This document shows, piece after piece, positions 46,013 through 57,255 of a stretch of 64,000 bases of DNA; position 1 is the stretch's first letter; every line of letters starts with the position of its first letter. The notes under the pieces were generated by a model, which made no database searches, was not told the DNA's origin, and saw only the letters and a list, made by a program, of their open reading frames with translations. The translations under genes were made by a program, and so were the position numbers. The DNA comes from Pseudopithomyces maydicus (taxonomy: Eukaryota > Ascomycota > Dothideomycetes > Pleosporales > Didymosphaeriaceae): positions 1,798,001-1,862,000 of the forward strand of contig JANTUC010000006.1 in the NCBI GenBank assembly GCA_026873275.1. The letters are read 5' to 3'.

Positions 46013-46531
46013 ATGTTTCTACGTCGGGTCTTCGTCACTTCAAGACGCTTCGCATCCACCATGCCGCCGTCGAAAACGCCTATGGAGGATACCATTCGAG
46101 CCAAGGTGTCTGCGCATCTCCGTGATTACAATCTAAAGGCGGCTAACACTGGCAGCTCACTGATGCATTGAAGCCCACAACACTAGAAATTCACAACGAT
46201 TCACATCTACATGCACATCACAAAGCGATGCAAGGTGTGATAAGTAAAGAGGTACTTTAATTGACCTAGCATATCTGCCAACATCGACTGACATTAAATA
46301 AGACGCATTTTCGGTATGCTAATAAGGATCTGTAAGCTAAACTGAGAAACTGACTCTTAAAGCGTAATCATCACATCCGAGCACTTTAAAGAGGCTAGAT
46401 TGCAGCCAGCTAGGCATCGAATGGTCTACGCGTTATTAAAGGAGGAAATGGCGCGTGATGGAGGTATACATGCTTTACAACTCAAGACGCGCACACCGGA
46501 AGAAGAACAACGTGATAAAGGTGTATATTAA
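46013..46531 (+). CDS. BolA-family protein, probably mitochondrial (Bol1/Bol3-like)
   Basis: Fe-S cluster trafficking partner of monothiol glutaredoxins or Nfu1; mitochondrial BolA proteins support lipoyl synthase and complex II maturation. Four exons, 46013-46105, 46156-46251, 46303-46313 and 46363-46531, give 122 residues. The start MFLRRVFVTSRRFASTMPPS is a presequence-like Arg/Ser-rich segment. The BolA domain shows LEIHNDSHLHAHH (cluster-ligand histidine region), THFRVIITSEHFKEARLQPA and the signature RHRMVYALLKEEM with its invariant His. Exon 3 is only 11 nt. The stop codon is the last base of gene-like DNA before the AT-rich block. The intron phases all agree. Confidence 0.88.
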
Positions 46532-49399
46532 ATTAATAGATTATTATTAAACGTTTATTATCACACTATATTATAACCTTACAGAACTAATCTTTTCAAA
46601 TAAGCGATATAAATATATATTATATAAAATAATATATATATAGTTCGAATGTGAAAAAAATCAAAATTGATATACAGTAGGGTGACAGATTAAAAGTGTA
46701 ATTATTTTTTTAATAGTTTTTAAAAGCTTATAACTATAAGGCCCCTGCCTAGTTTAGGCTACCTTAGGCCCCCTTTAGACTACCAAGCACCCCTTTTAGG
46801 CTATTAAGTACCTACTTTAGGCTACCTTATAGGCGTTTATACCTATAGGCTCTTTTAATATTATATAAAGATTTCCTTTTTAGGTATATTTTCTTTTAGT
46901 TAATTTAGTATATTTTTACTTAGCCTAAAATATATTATCTAGTTTTATTTAAGAGGTTTATCTTATATAATTATATTATAATTTTATATTATATTAAATT
47001 TACTTTCTATTTAGCCTAAGAAGGCGACTTTAAAATCTATTTTATTTTAAAGATTTAAGTAGGGTATTAGTTTTACTTAGACCTTATAGAGGAGAAATTC
47101 TTATTTAAATTTTAAATAAGTTTTAGGGGTAATGCGACTGTTTAAAAATTAAGTATTCTTATAAAAAGTTTTATTTAGACTTAAAATAAATCCTAAAGAG
47201 TAATACTACTACTTAAAGACCTAAAAGCCCTATTTTAATATAAAATATATAATTTAGGCCCTAAAATAATTAAACTACTTAAGAAAGAGTCCCCCAAATT
47301 TTACTAAAGGCTACTAGTATAATTATAAACTTTAAAGAATCTTATAGGCGCCCTTTACTATTAGAAAGATAATTATAAATTAATAAATAAATTCCTCCTT
47401 TATTTTACTAATTAAATAGCTTAAATAATATATTACTACTTATTAAGCTATTACCTTCCCTAAAAGTATTTTAATAAGACTATTATTTAGTAAAGATTAT
47501 TTAATTTTAGCAGATAGCGCAGTTACTTATATTATACTTTAGTATACTTATATATATTTATTATACTAGTAGGGCTTAGCTAGATTATAAAAATTCTATT
47601 TATTTTTTAAAAACTTTCTCTCTATATTTTATATAAATTTTTTAAAAATTAACCCCCTTCTAGCTAGTATATACTAGATCCTTATTATATTAACTATAAA
47701 ATCTAATAAATAAATTTTTTAGATATACCGCCCTATATTTATAATTAGTTATTAATTAAGCGCTAAATTAATTAAAACTAAGTATCTAAATAATCCTTTT
47801 AGGAATAAATTAATAATAATTTAATAAGTATTAAAATATAAGTTTAATAATCTAATTAGCCTACGCCTTCTTTTTATATCTCCTTTTTTTAACCTAAAAT
47901 TTCTACTAGTAACTCCTACTTTTAAAATAATTAATAAGTTTTTATTAACCCCTTTTATAGTAGGCCTAAACCTATTAATCTTTTTAAGAATATTTATTTT
48001 TATCTTACTACTTAGCCTATTAATACTAAAATTAATTATAACCTCTAGCGTCCTTAGGGTGTAAAAGAAGAAGAGATAGACCTTAATATTATATAAAATA
48101 AAATTATTAATAAATTAAATATTAGTGCAATCTACCCTTAGGAAGTAAATTATATTATTTAAATATAAACTCTTTTATAAAGAATAATTATACTTATATT
48201 CTTATAAATTATTAAAAAGGAGTACTTCCTATACTAGTTATTAATTAAAAGGATAAATAGAATTAGCCCTACTTTTTTAAAGCTTAAGCTAATTAATTAT
48301 TTAAACTTTAGTTAGTTAATACTATTAAATAGTTAATCCTTACTTATAATACGCTAAAACTAAATAGGGATAAAGGCGCCACTTATATTAAATTTATTTA
48401 TAAAGAAGTAATATAAGTAAATAAAAATACTTAAAATATTATTAATTAATTTTAGGCAGAGCTTACTTAAGTATAGTTAAATTAAGTAAAATCCTTAATT
48501 TAATTATAACTAATAGCTCCTATATTAATAATTAATTAATCTTTTAAATTTAGCTTTTTATATTAATAATTATTATCCCTAGCTTTTAGTAGACTACTTA
48601 GCCCTATAACGTAGTAGGTTTAAAAATTTATATATAGAACGTTATAGTTAGAAGAAGATTATAAAATAGTTATATTAAAGGAATAACTTAATAAAGTTTA
48701 AGTTTTATCCCACTTAATATTATATAATTAAAAAACTAAGTTAGCTAAAATACTTAAAATATTTAAGTTTTCTAACTTTGCTATTAATAAGAACACTTTT
48801 AATATTTAATTTAATATTCTTTAGTTAAAGTTAATAGCTAACTTTAACTATTTTATAGAAGTAATACTAGAAGCTATTAACTAGATAATAAATAATTATA
48901 TTTAAAACTAGTTAAAAGGAAAACCTTTTAATTTATTTAAAAATTATTTATATATCTCTAAGGGTAACTACTCCTTAATTAACTTATATTAATAATTAAT
49001 AAGTACCTACACTTTACACTATAAGAATAAAGAAACTTATAATATATTAAAACGCCTTAAGCTCCGTATTAATAATAATAATTAAAAGTTTATTACTACT
49101 TATAAAAAATTATTATATAAGACTTGCTACAATCTAATAGATAAAAAGGATAATATTTTTAAATATTATTACCCTTAATTATAAGATATATTAGCTCTTT
49201 TTATAATACCTACTTCTACTAAAATCTAAAAAGACTTTTATAAGGAACTCTACACTATCTAAAATTACTTATAGAATATAAATAAATAAGCTAATAACTT
49301 AAGTACTTATTAATTAATTAAAGGCTAAAAGGCTTCTACCCCTACTATTTTAAAATTATAAACTAAGCCTATAGCATCTCTAATAAAATTTAAATTTTT

Positions 49400-50290
49400 A
49401 TATAATAAAATTAAGGTATAGTGCTATAAAAATAATATTTACTTTAATTATTTTTTTAAATATAAAGCGCGTCAGTGCCTAATATTAAAAAAAATATTTT
49501 AAATAACTCTTTTAGTCATAATTTAAGCTAATAAGAAACTATTTATAAATAAGAATAAAATTATTTATAATTAAGAGAACTTTAATTCCAATTATTTTAA
49601 TAATAAATAGAAAAACTAATAGTATCTAATAAAGACTTTTATTAAAACGCATCTATTAGAGCAATTAGAATAAATAATATTAATATAAATAATATTAAAC
49701 TTATTAATCTCTCGCTACTAGTATTTTACTAATTTAAATAAAAGGTCTTTTAATATAAGAGTACTAAATTATTTAAAGGTAAAACGCTAGTACTCCCTCT
49801 TAAAATAGAAGTAAATAGTCTAGCTATAAAGGTTAAAAATTTAATAAATTCTAAAGCTTTAGCCTATAATTTTATTGCTTAAAGACTAAAAAGGACTATT
49901 AAAGCTAAGTTCTAATTAAAATATATTATATTTAAGGTGTTAGTACCACTTAAAGACTTTAATAAATAATACTAAGCTTTTATTAAGAATAGGTTTAAAG
50001 TCTTCTTTAGTGTTTATAGTATATCTTTATTAACTTAGTTTATCTATTATAAGACAGGCAATTAAAATCTTATTATTAAGTGTAAATTCTTTAAAGATAC
50101 TAGAACCTTAATTAATTATAAAAATAGGTAGATTATTTAGCTAAAAGATAAAATCCTTAAATTATTAACTCCTTTATAGGTATTTAGCTAATTACTATCT
50201 TTTATAAATTTTATATATTAAGCTAATATTAAATATTAAAGCAGTGCTAGGTATATATAAGGATTTTTAATTAGAATCCTACGGACATCC
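49400..50290 (+). pseudogene. RIP-degraded Gag-protease relic of a second LTR retrotransposon
   Basis: On the plus strand a zinc-knuckle-like remnant (CYKNNIYFNYFFKYKARQC, near 49420) is followed at about 49790-49870 by KTLVLPLKIEVNSLAIKVKN and then LINSKALAYNFIA. Reversing RIP-type changes mentally, LINSKA corresponds to the retropepsin LIDSGA core. It differs in sequence from the protease of the Gypsy family further right, so it is a different element. Stops are frequent. It is cut off near 50294, where an LTR-like terminus starts. Confidence 0.45.
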
Positions 50291-50294
50291 CTAG

Positions 50295-51291
50295 TGTCAC
50301 GGGGCGACCGGGAGATCCTCGGCCTACTAGAGAATCTTTAGCGATTAGATAGTAATAAGGATTAGCGTTAGTACTAGTACCGCCTTAGTACTATTTTAAA
50401 TTTTTAGAGATAGCCCTAGATAGCTCTTTATTATAATTATTTTATATTTAATTTAGGAGGACCTCTTAATCTCTAAGTAATGCCTTTAAAACCCTTACAC
50501 TATAGTTATAATTATTAGAATAACCTATCTAATTAAAATAACACCCTTACTTAGGCGCTAACTAACTAGTAGCTTAAATACTTTAACCTAAAAAGCTTAG
50601 ATAACTTCGCTATTAATTTAGTTATTAAATAAGTATTAAGAAGAGAAGAAGAATTAATTATATTTATAAAAAATTTAGCTAGGGCTTCCTTAATATAAAA
50701 TTATAGGGACTTAACCTAGCGCTAAAAGAGCTATAAGATAATTTTACTTTTACCTAAATAAAATAATAATTATAATATTATTAATACTTTATTAATTGCT
50801 TTTTACGTCTATTAAGCCGCCTAAACCCAGGCCTATTAAATTTTGTCTATATAATTATTAACTAAGTTAGAGAGATCTATACCTTTAATAAATTACTCTA
50901 ATATAGTATAGCTGCTTATATCACTTATAATAGTAACTTTATATAATTTAAAATTCTAGACCTTATAATAATTAGCTTTATATATTTAATTATATAGAAT
51001 AAGGTGCGCCTAGGCAGCAGTAGCTAATTAAATAAAAAAGGCTATACTTTTAATCTACTAAGATTTATACTGTAGTAATTATTATATAAAATCCTTTAAA
51101 TTTACTATTTAGAGCTACCTATACCTTCCACTTTTTATATATTATAGTAACTACTTATACTTAAAAAGTTTCTTAGTAACTAAAATAACGCGCCTTTAAG
51201 TCCTAACCTCTTAGACTTTCTAAGTAATATTTATATTTTGCTACTAAATAGCGGCTCTAATAAATACTATAATTTTAATAATTAATAATTC
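50295..51291 (+). repeat. Possible LTR start of another degraded element
   Basis: TGTCACGGGGCGACCGGGAG begins at 50295. TGTCACGGGG is a common 5' end of LTRs of fungal Gypsy elements. The first 45 bases keep a high G/C content within otherwise AT-rich sequence; the rest up to 51291 is degraded and no coding domain can be read. The element is interrupted or abutted by the old Gypsy LTR at 51292. Confidence 0.4.
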
Positions 51292-51764
51292 TGTTATGAT
51301 TTAAGTTTTAGTACAAGGCTACAGCATCTTATACCAGTTAGTAGCTATTATAGGGTTAACAATTTTTATAATTACGCGCCGTGCCGCATAAGCTATACTA
51401 TATTTATATAGTTATATAAGTGCTCTGTAGCGAGCACCTTATATTTATACTTAATACTCTACTACTTAGTAGAGAGCACTTAGTAAAGAGCGGTTCTTAA
51501 GAACTGCTTGCTAGCGAGTAGAGCTAATATAAAGTATATAGGAACTCGAAGTATTAACTCTAATACTTTGTATTTAATCCTATTTATTAATTTATTATTT
51601 AGATTTACTTAGGCCCCCTTGTTAATTTAGTATTATATGTAATACTAATACTAACTACTCTATTAACTTACTTATATAATTAATAATCCTTCTCCCTCTG
51701 TAAGTTACTCCTGCCTAAGAACTAACTTTAACCTTTAGGACTAGTTACTTTTATAGTTATAATA
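51292..51764 (+). repeat. 5' LTR of the old, RIP-degraded Gypsy copy
   Basis: Begins TGTTATGATT and ends TTATAATA. Its 3' half aligns block by block with the reverse complement of the young LTR (TATATAGGAAC, TTTAGTATYATA, CTTCTCCCTC, CTAGGACTAG), differing mostly by T for C and A for G. It is about 473 bp against 436 bp in the young copy, so some length change exists in the U3 part. Gag remnants follow directly. Confidence 0.75.
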
Positions 51765-54700
51765 TTTTAAACACCCTTAATATAAGCGATTTTAATAATC
51801 TTACTCTATTTAATAATTCTAACAATAAAGCTGCTAAATTAGACTTATATAATAGTAATTAACGCAAATTTAAAATATAACTACTCTAACTTAACCTGTA
51901 CTTCTACTGTGTTAATAAGGATATAGAAGATAAGGATAAAGTTATTTTTATCGCTATATATATAAGAGGCGAACTAGCTAATTGGATTTAGCTATATATT
52001 AAAGTATATCTTTTAGCAGAAAACTAAAAAGGAGATTAAATTAACTAATTTATTAAAAACTATAGTACCTTCTATACTTAAATTAAATAACTCTTTAGTT
52101 TAGCTAATAAAAAGTCCTACACTAAAGAAACTATTTAATATCTTTAATAAACGCACTTAGTAGCTAAGTATATTGTAAAGTTTAAATACTACGCTATATA
52201 GACTAATTAGAACGATGATTCCTTACGTAAAATATATAAATAAAATTTTAAAAAATTTATATATAAAGAACTCTTACGCAGCGGAGCCGCGATTAATATA
52301 ATATAAAAACTTTATAATAAAACTATTAGGATTAATATAGAATGGCATGAATTATACTAGGAATATAAGAATTATAGGAAATTTTAACTTACGTATAATA
52401 AGTTAAGCGGACGAATTAGTTACTATATAACTACTACTAAATAATAAATTATAAATAACCCTTACGGCTACCAGCTAATAGAACTGGATAATATAATAAT
52501 AAGAAAAGAGGAGAAGAAAACTAGAATATATAATAAAATTTTAGGAAATACTAATAGATTAAATAAACTTAAGCGCGCCTTTAGTAAACCTTAAGAAGGG
52601 ACTTTGTTTAATTAAAAGGAGTAATATACTTATTTTAATTATAATAAACTAAGTTATATCGCTAGGAACTGCAAATCTAAGAATAAGATTATTAAATAGT
52701 TAAATATAATTACTATTATTAATAATTAGGATAATAAAGATAAATAGGTTATTATAGACGGCATAAGTGATATAGACCTAAATAAATACTTAGACTTAGA
52801 TAATTTACGACTTTATAAGAATTTATATAAAGAACCTATTAATAACTTTAAACTTATATAAGTGTAAGCACCTACGCCACATCCTTAAACTAAACTAATT
52901 AATATTATAAAGTACCTTAATAAACTTACGCAAATAGAACCTTTAGAAAAAGAATTCTAATTATAAAATATAGATCTTTCTAAAGGATTAATCCTATACC
53001 TAGATAATTAGCAACTTAAGTATGTTAGTAAAGCTAATATTAAATAAGGATAAGAAAGGTACTAATAATAATTAAAATAAAAAGTCTATAAAAATAAGAA
53101 AGAAACCTATAAATTAGATTATATACTAAATTACTAAAACCCCAAATATATATACATTAACTGGAAACTATATAATTATAACTAGTATACTATCTACTAT
53201 AGGGCTAAGGAAGAATATTAATTCCTTTTTAAATAGTTTTACTACTAACGGGAATAGTTTAACTACCTAATTAATAATTATAATATATATCTCTAGGATA
53301 AGCGAACTTAATAATACTTTCTAAAATACTTTAAAGGAGAAAATATAGTAATAATACTTATTATTAATAATATATATATATAAGAATATTAGTAGATATG
53401 CTTATATAAGGATTATTAAAAGTATATAAGAACTAAAGCTATATTTAAATTTAGTAAAAATAAATAGCTTAATATAATAAAGGTAAGTGAACCCTTTAGA
53501 TATAAGTAAGTAGGTAAGAAAGGTAAGTAGTCTTTTTTTAGGTTAATAAGCGGACTTAGTGGAGCCATAATAGAATTAAATGTACTAGTAATTAACTAAG
53601 TATTATTTATTAAGCTATTAGTAACACTTAATAAAAGAATATAGATTAAAGCTTTACTAGATTTAGGAGTCTAAAGAAACTTTATTTTAAAAAAGACTAT
53701 TTAAAGAGCCAGACTTAAAAAATAACTTAAAATAACTCTTTTAGCTATTTATATTGCAAATAGACGCTAATTACTAGGATAATTAAGTATATAATATAAG
53801 GTTATAATAACACTCAAGATTTATAAGCACTAGAAGAGAATTACCTTAAATATTTTAAATATAAGTTAGTATAACTTAATTTTAGGTATCCCCTGGCTAC
53901 GAAAGCATAACCTATAGATATATTAAGAAAAGAAAGAGCTTTTAATAAAGAACTATAAATATATACTATAGTTAGAATTTATATATTATATAATACTGAT
54001 GGCGGATAAGAGCATAATTAATAATTTAAACTTATAATAAAAAGTTAATAAACTAGAATTAATCTTAGTAGATACTAGTAGGTATTATTAGATTAAAAAG
54101 CGCAAGAAAGAGAAATATATAACTTATAATATTTTTAATAAATATAAAGAATAGAGTTATTTATTTCGGGAAAAGGAAGAAAAAGTAAACCTACTTAAGT
54201 ATTAATTCTAGGATTATATAATTAATCTAAAAGAAGGGAAAACGCTATCCTTTAGACTATTATATAATAAGTTAGGAAAAGAACTCTAATAGAAAAAGGA
54301 CTTTATTAAGAAGAACTTTAATAAAGAATATATATAAGAATTAAAGTTACCTACAGCAAGTCTATTTATATTTATACTTAAGAAAAATAAAGAACTATAA
54401 TTGTATATTAACTAATAAGCACTTAATAATATTATAATTAAGAATAGATACCTATTACTAAATATATTAGAATTATAAGACAGACTTTTAAGAGCCAAGA
54501 TATTTACAGCTATAGACTTAAAAGATAGATACTACCTTATTAGAATAAAAGAAGGTAAAGAATAGAAGATAGTATTTAGATTATAATATAGCCTATTTAA
54601 ATATATAGTTATACCGTTTAGACTAACTAATACACTAGTAATATTTTAGGAATTAATTAATAATATACTTAGAAACTATCTTAATATCTTTATAGTTATC

Positions 54701-56130
54701 TACTTAAATAACATCCTTATATACTTAGAAAATAAGCGAGAACACGTAAAGTATATTAAAATTATATTAGAAGCTTTATAGAAAGCCTATCTAAGGATTA
54801 AACTAGAAAAATATAAATTCTATATTATAGAATTAGAGTTTCTAGAATATATTATTAATATAAAAGGCTTTAGCATAAGCCTAGATAAGATTAAAACTAT
54901 ATAAGTATAGCTAATCCTGAAAACTATAGGAGATATATAAGAATTCTTAGGATTTTACAGATTTAACAGATAATTTATTAAGAATTATTTTAAGATTATT
55001 ATATCCTTAACAGCACTAACTAAGAAGGATATAGTATTTAAATAGATAGAATAATGCGATTAAGCTTTTAAATAATTAGTATAAGTAAGTATTAGCGCAC
55101 TAGTCCTAGTTGCTTTCTAAAGCGATAAACTATTATATATAGAAATTAATATAAGCAACTTGGCTATTAGAGTATATATAAAATAAAAAAGAGATAAATA
55201 ATAGTACTCTATTACTTACTACTCTTATAAGTTTATTAATATAGAAACACGCTACGATATCTATAATAAAGAATTATATACTATTATTAAAGTACTTAAG
55301 CACTAGAGAATCTATATATATAGATACTTAAAACTTACGATCTTTATAAATTATAAAAACCTATTACGGTTTATAATAATAAAAGAATTAATACTATAAT
55401 AAGCGTAATAGTTAGAAGCCTTTAAATAGTATAAATTTAAAATCCTATATATATTAGGAAAAAAGAACGGACGAGTAGATGCTCTTAATAGAAGAAAAGA
55501 TTTTATAGGAGATAAAATTAAGATATATTTAGTAATCCTTAAAAAAAAAGAATAGATTACTAGGACCTACAGCAGAACTTAACTAACTAATAATAATTAT
55601 TAAGGATGTACTAAAGGAATAATAGAAGAAGGTAATATAATAATACTATAATAATCCTCTTTATAGATATCCTGGAATTAGCAAGATAATAGAACTAATT
55701 TAATAAAATTATAATTTTAAAGGAATTAAGGAAATTATAACTATTTATATTAGAAAGTGCGTAGACTGCTAAAGGAATAAGTATATAATATATTTAAAGT
55801 ATAGAGAAATATAAGCTATTAAAATACCTATAATACTATAAAAAGATATTACTATAGATTTTATTATTAAACTACTAAGATCTGCGGACCTAGCTATAAA
55901 AGTTAAATATAATATAATATTAGTTATTATAGATAGATTTATAAAGTACGTTAAAATAATACTTTATAAGAAGGAATATACTGCAGACTAGCTAGGATAT
56001 TTTATACTTAATAGACTTATAAGACACTATAATATATTAAGGATAATTATTAGCGACAGAGATAAACTCTTTATATTAAACTACTAGATAATACTTATAG
56101 CACTTATTAGAATAAAATAGAAACTATTAA
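51765..56130 (+). pseudogene. Old RIP-degraded Gypsy element: gag and pol up to the integrase
   Basis: Plus-strand relic of the same family as the element at 56131-62855. The zinc knuckle is readable as TYFNYNKLSYIARNCKSKN near 52625, where two Cys codons have become Tyr. The T-run/hairpin region of the gag-pol junction lies near 53530. The protease, then the RT core YLNNILIY at 54701-54724 (YLDDILVY with both Asp changed to Asn) and the integrase zinc-binding region near 55700-55800 follow in order. Stops pervade all frames. Nearly all changes are C-to-T or G-to-A. It is interrupted at 56130 inside the integrase by insertion of the young copy, and resumes at 62861. Confidence 0.85.
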
Positions 56131-56566
56131 TGTTAAGACCACGAGGGTAGCTAGTCCTAGAGGTTAAGGTTGGTTCTCGGGCAGGAGCAACTTACGGAGG
56201 GAGAAGGGTTATCGACTGCGTGAGCGGGTCGATGGGGTAGTCGGTATCGGTATCACGTATGATACTAAATCAACAATGAGGCCTGAGTGAATCCAAACGA
56301 TAGATTGATAAACAGGTTGAACACGAGTATCCACGAAGGAAACTCGGGTTCCTATATACTTGGGTTGATCAGTCCCACTGATCAACTGATCACACTGATC
56401 AGCCTTTGCTCAGTGATCAGTATGCGAGCTGCTCAGTATGCTCAGTGCGCCAAGGCTACTGATCACACTGATCAGGTCACGTGACTACATAATTACACGG
56501 CCCGCCCCGGGCCTCTAATTACATGTGGGATCGATGCTGTGCCGCAGCCATCTACAGATCTTAACA
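56131..56566 (-). repeat. 3' LTR of the young Gypsy element
   Basis: 436 bp, same sequence as the 5' LTR as far as I can read, bounded by the TGTTAAGA/TCTTAACA inverted ends. The target duplication ATTAA lies immediately outside at 56126-56130. The polypurine tract lies on the inner side at 56567-56582. Confidence 0.93.
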
Positions 56567-56582
56567 TCATCCTCCTCCTCCC
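56567..56582 (-). other. Polypurine tract of the young Gypsy element
   Basis: On the minus strand GGGAGGAGGAGGATGA ends exactly at the 3' LTR border. It is the expected primer for plus-strand DNA synthesis by the element's reverse transcriptase. Confidence 0.75.
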
Positions 56583-56675
56583 AGGATCTGTCCTCGGATC
56601 AGGTGATGTAGTCCCGTGGTTAGTTATAACCGGGCTTCGCCCCGCATCATAAGTAGCGTTAGCTTGGTCCGCGTC

Positions 56676-57248
56676 ATGCCCAAACATCCGTCTGCCTCCA
56701 GCACCACTCGTCGCCGTTTGCTTGTCGAGTTTATTGAATCTTTTGGCGAAACCATGGTAAAGAAGTGTTCCACATGCGTAAAGCACAATCGTGTTTGCAA
56801 AGTTCATGTTCGTTCCGGAAAATGTGGTGCCTGTGTGCGGCTCGGGCAGCGTTGCGATGTTCGTGTTTCCGAGTCGGAGTTCAAGCGTTTGTTGGCTGAA
56901 AAAGAGAAGTTGAAGGTGCAAATTCAAGAGTCAAGGGAAGCGCAGGAAACCGCTTTTAAGGCTCACGAGGCTGCGCTCGAGGAGTTGCGGGTTGCGCGCG
57001 CTCGCGAGGACCGTCTCCGTCAGCAGATGGATTTGTTGGATCGCAAGGCTGCTGACGCGATTTCTGTGGAGGAGAGGAATATCGAAGAGATGGAAGCTGC
57101 AGAGGTGTCTGACCTTGCTCCAGCGGCTGCGGAAGCTCCTTCAGGTCCTTTGTTATCTCCCGCGACGTGGGGTGCGTTTGAGGGTTTGTCTGATGAGTTT
57201 TGGGATTCGCACTTCCCTGCTCCCATGATTCCTTCCTCCGGTGTATAG
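56676..57248 (+). CDS. Antisense accessory ORF of the Gypsy element: Cys-cluster plus coiled-coil protein
   Basis: 190 residues from ATG 56676 (internal Met at 56754), on the strand opposite to gag and pol, between pol and the 3' LTR; its stop lies 7 bases from the pol stop, tail to tail. A basic start (MPKHPSASSTTRRRLL) is followed by a six-Cys cluster, CSTCVKHNRVC then KCGACVRLGQRC (C-x2-C-x6-C-x8-C-x2-C-x6-C), reminiscent of but not identical to Zn2Cys6. About 70 residues of heptad-like charged sequence follow (SEFKRLLAEKEKLKVQIQES), then an acidic Ala/Pro tail ending in aromatic residues (WDSHFPAPM). It could bind nucleic acid or the element's proteins. I know similar small proteins in fungal genomes but no assigned function. 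Its degenerate homologue is visible at 63641-64000. Confidence 0.75.
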   Translation: MPKHPSASSTTRRRLLVEFIESFGETMVKKCSTCVKHNRVCKVHVRSGKCGACVRLGQRCDVRVSESEFKRLLAEKEKLKVQIQESREAQETAFKAHEAALEELRVARAREDRLRQQMDLLDRKAADAISVEERNIEEMEAAEVSDLAPAAAEAPSGPLLSPATWGAFEGLSDEFWDSHFPAPMIPSSGV

Positions 57249-57255
57249 GTATGTT

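Larger units (their letters stand above)
46532..51291. repeat. AT-rich, RIP-degraded repeat block, left part
   Basis: Starts right after the BolA stop codon. Composition shifts abruptly to mainly A/T, with TA-rich words and stops in all frames, as expected where C-to-T and G-to-A changes have saturated repeats. Short GC relics remain, such as the TTAGGCTACCTTAGGC-like motif repeats at 46755-46850. No intact gene. Two recognisable relics inside it, and the Gypsy relic to its right, are listed separately. Confidence 0.8.

Noticed and set aside
46755..46850. Short TTAGGC-type repeats as an interstitial telomere
   Set aside because: The fungal telomere unit is TTAGGG; these are irregular TTAGGCTAC-like words inside RIP-degraded DNA.
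47600..48600. Possible LINE (Tad1-like) reverse transcriptase on the minus strand, from an FINNFILY string resembling FVDD
   Set aside because: A single short match in a saturated AT-rich sequence; flanking residues could equally be the reverse frame of something else and no second motif was found in place.
56287..56484. 65-codon ORF in each LTR (MNPNDRLINRLNTSIHEGNS...)
   Set aside because: It overlaps U3/R control sequence, is identical in both LTRs only because the LTRs are identical, and has no counterpart in the old LTR.
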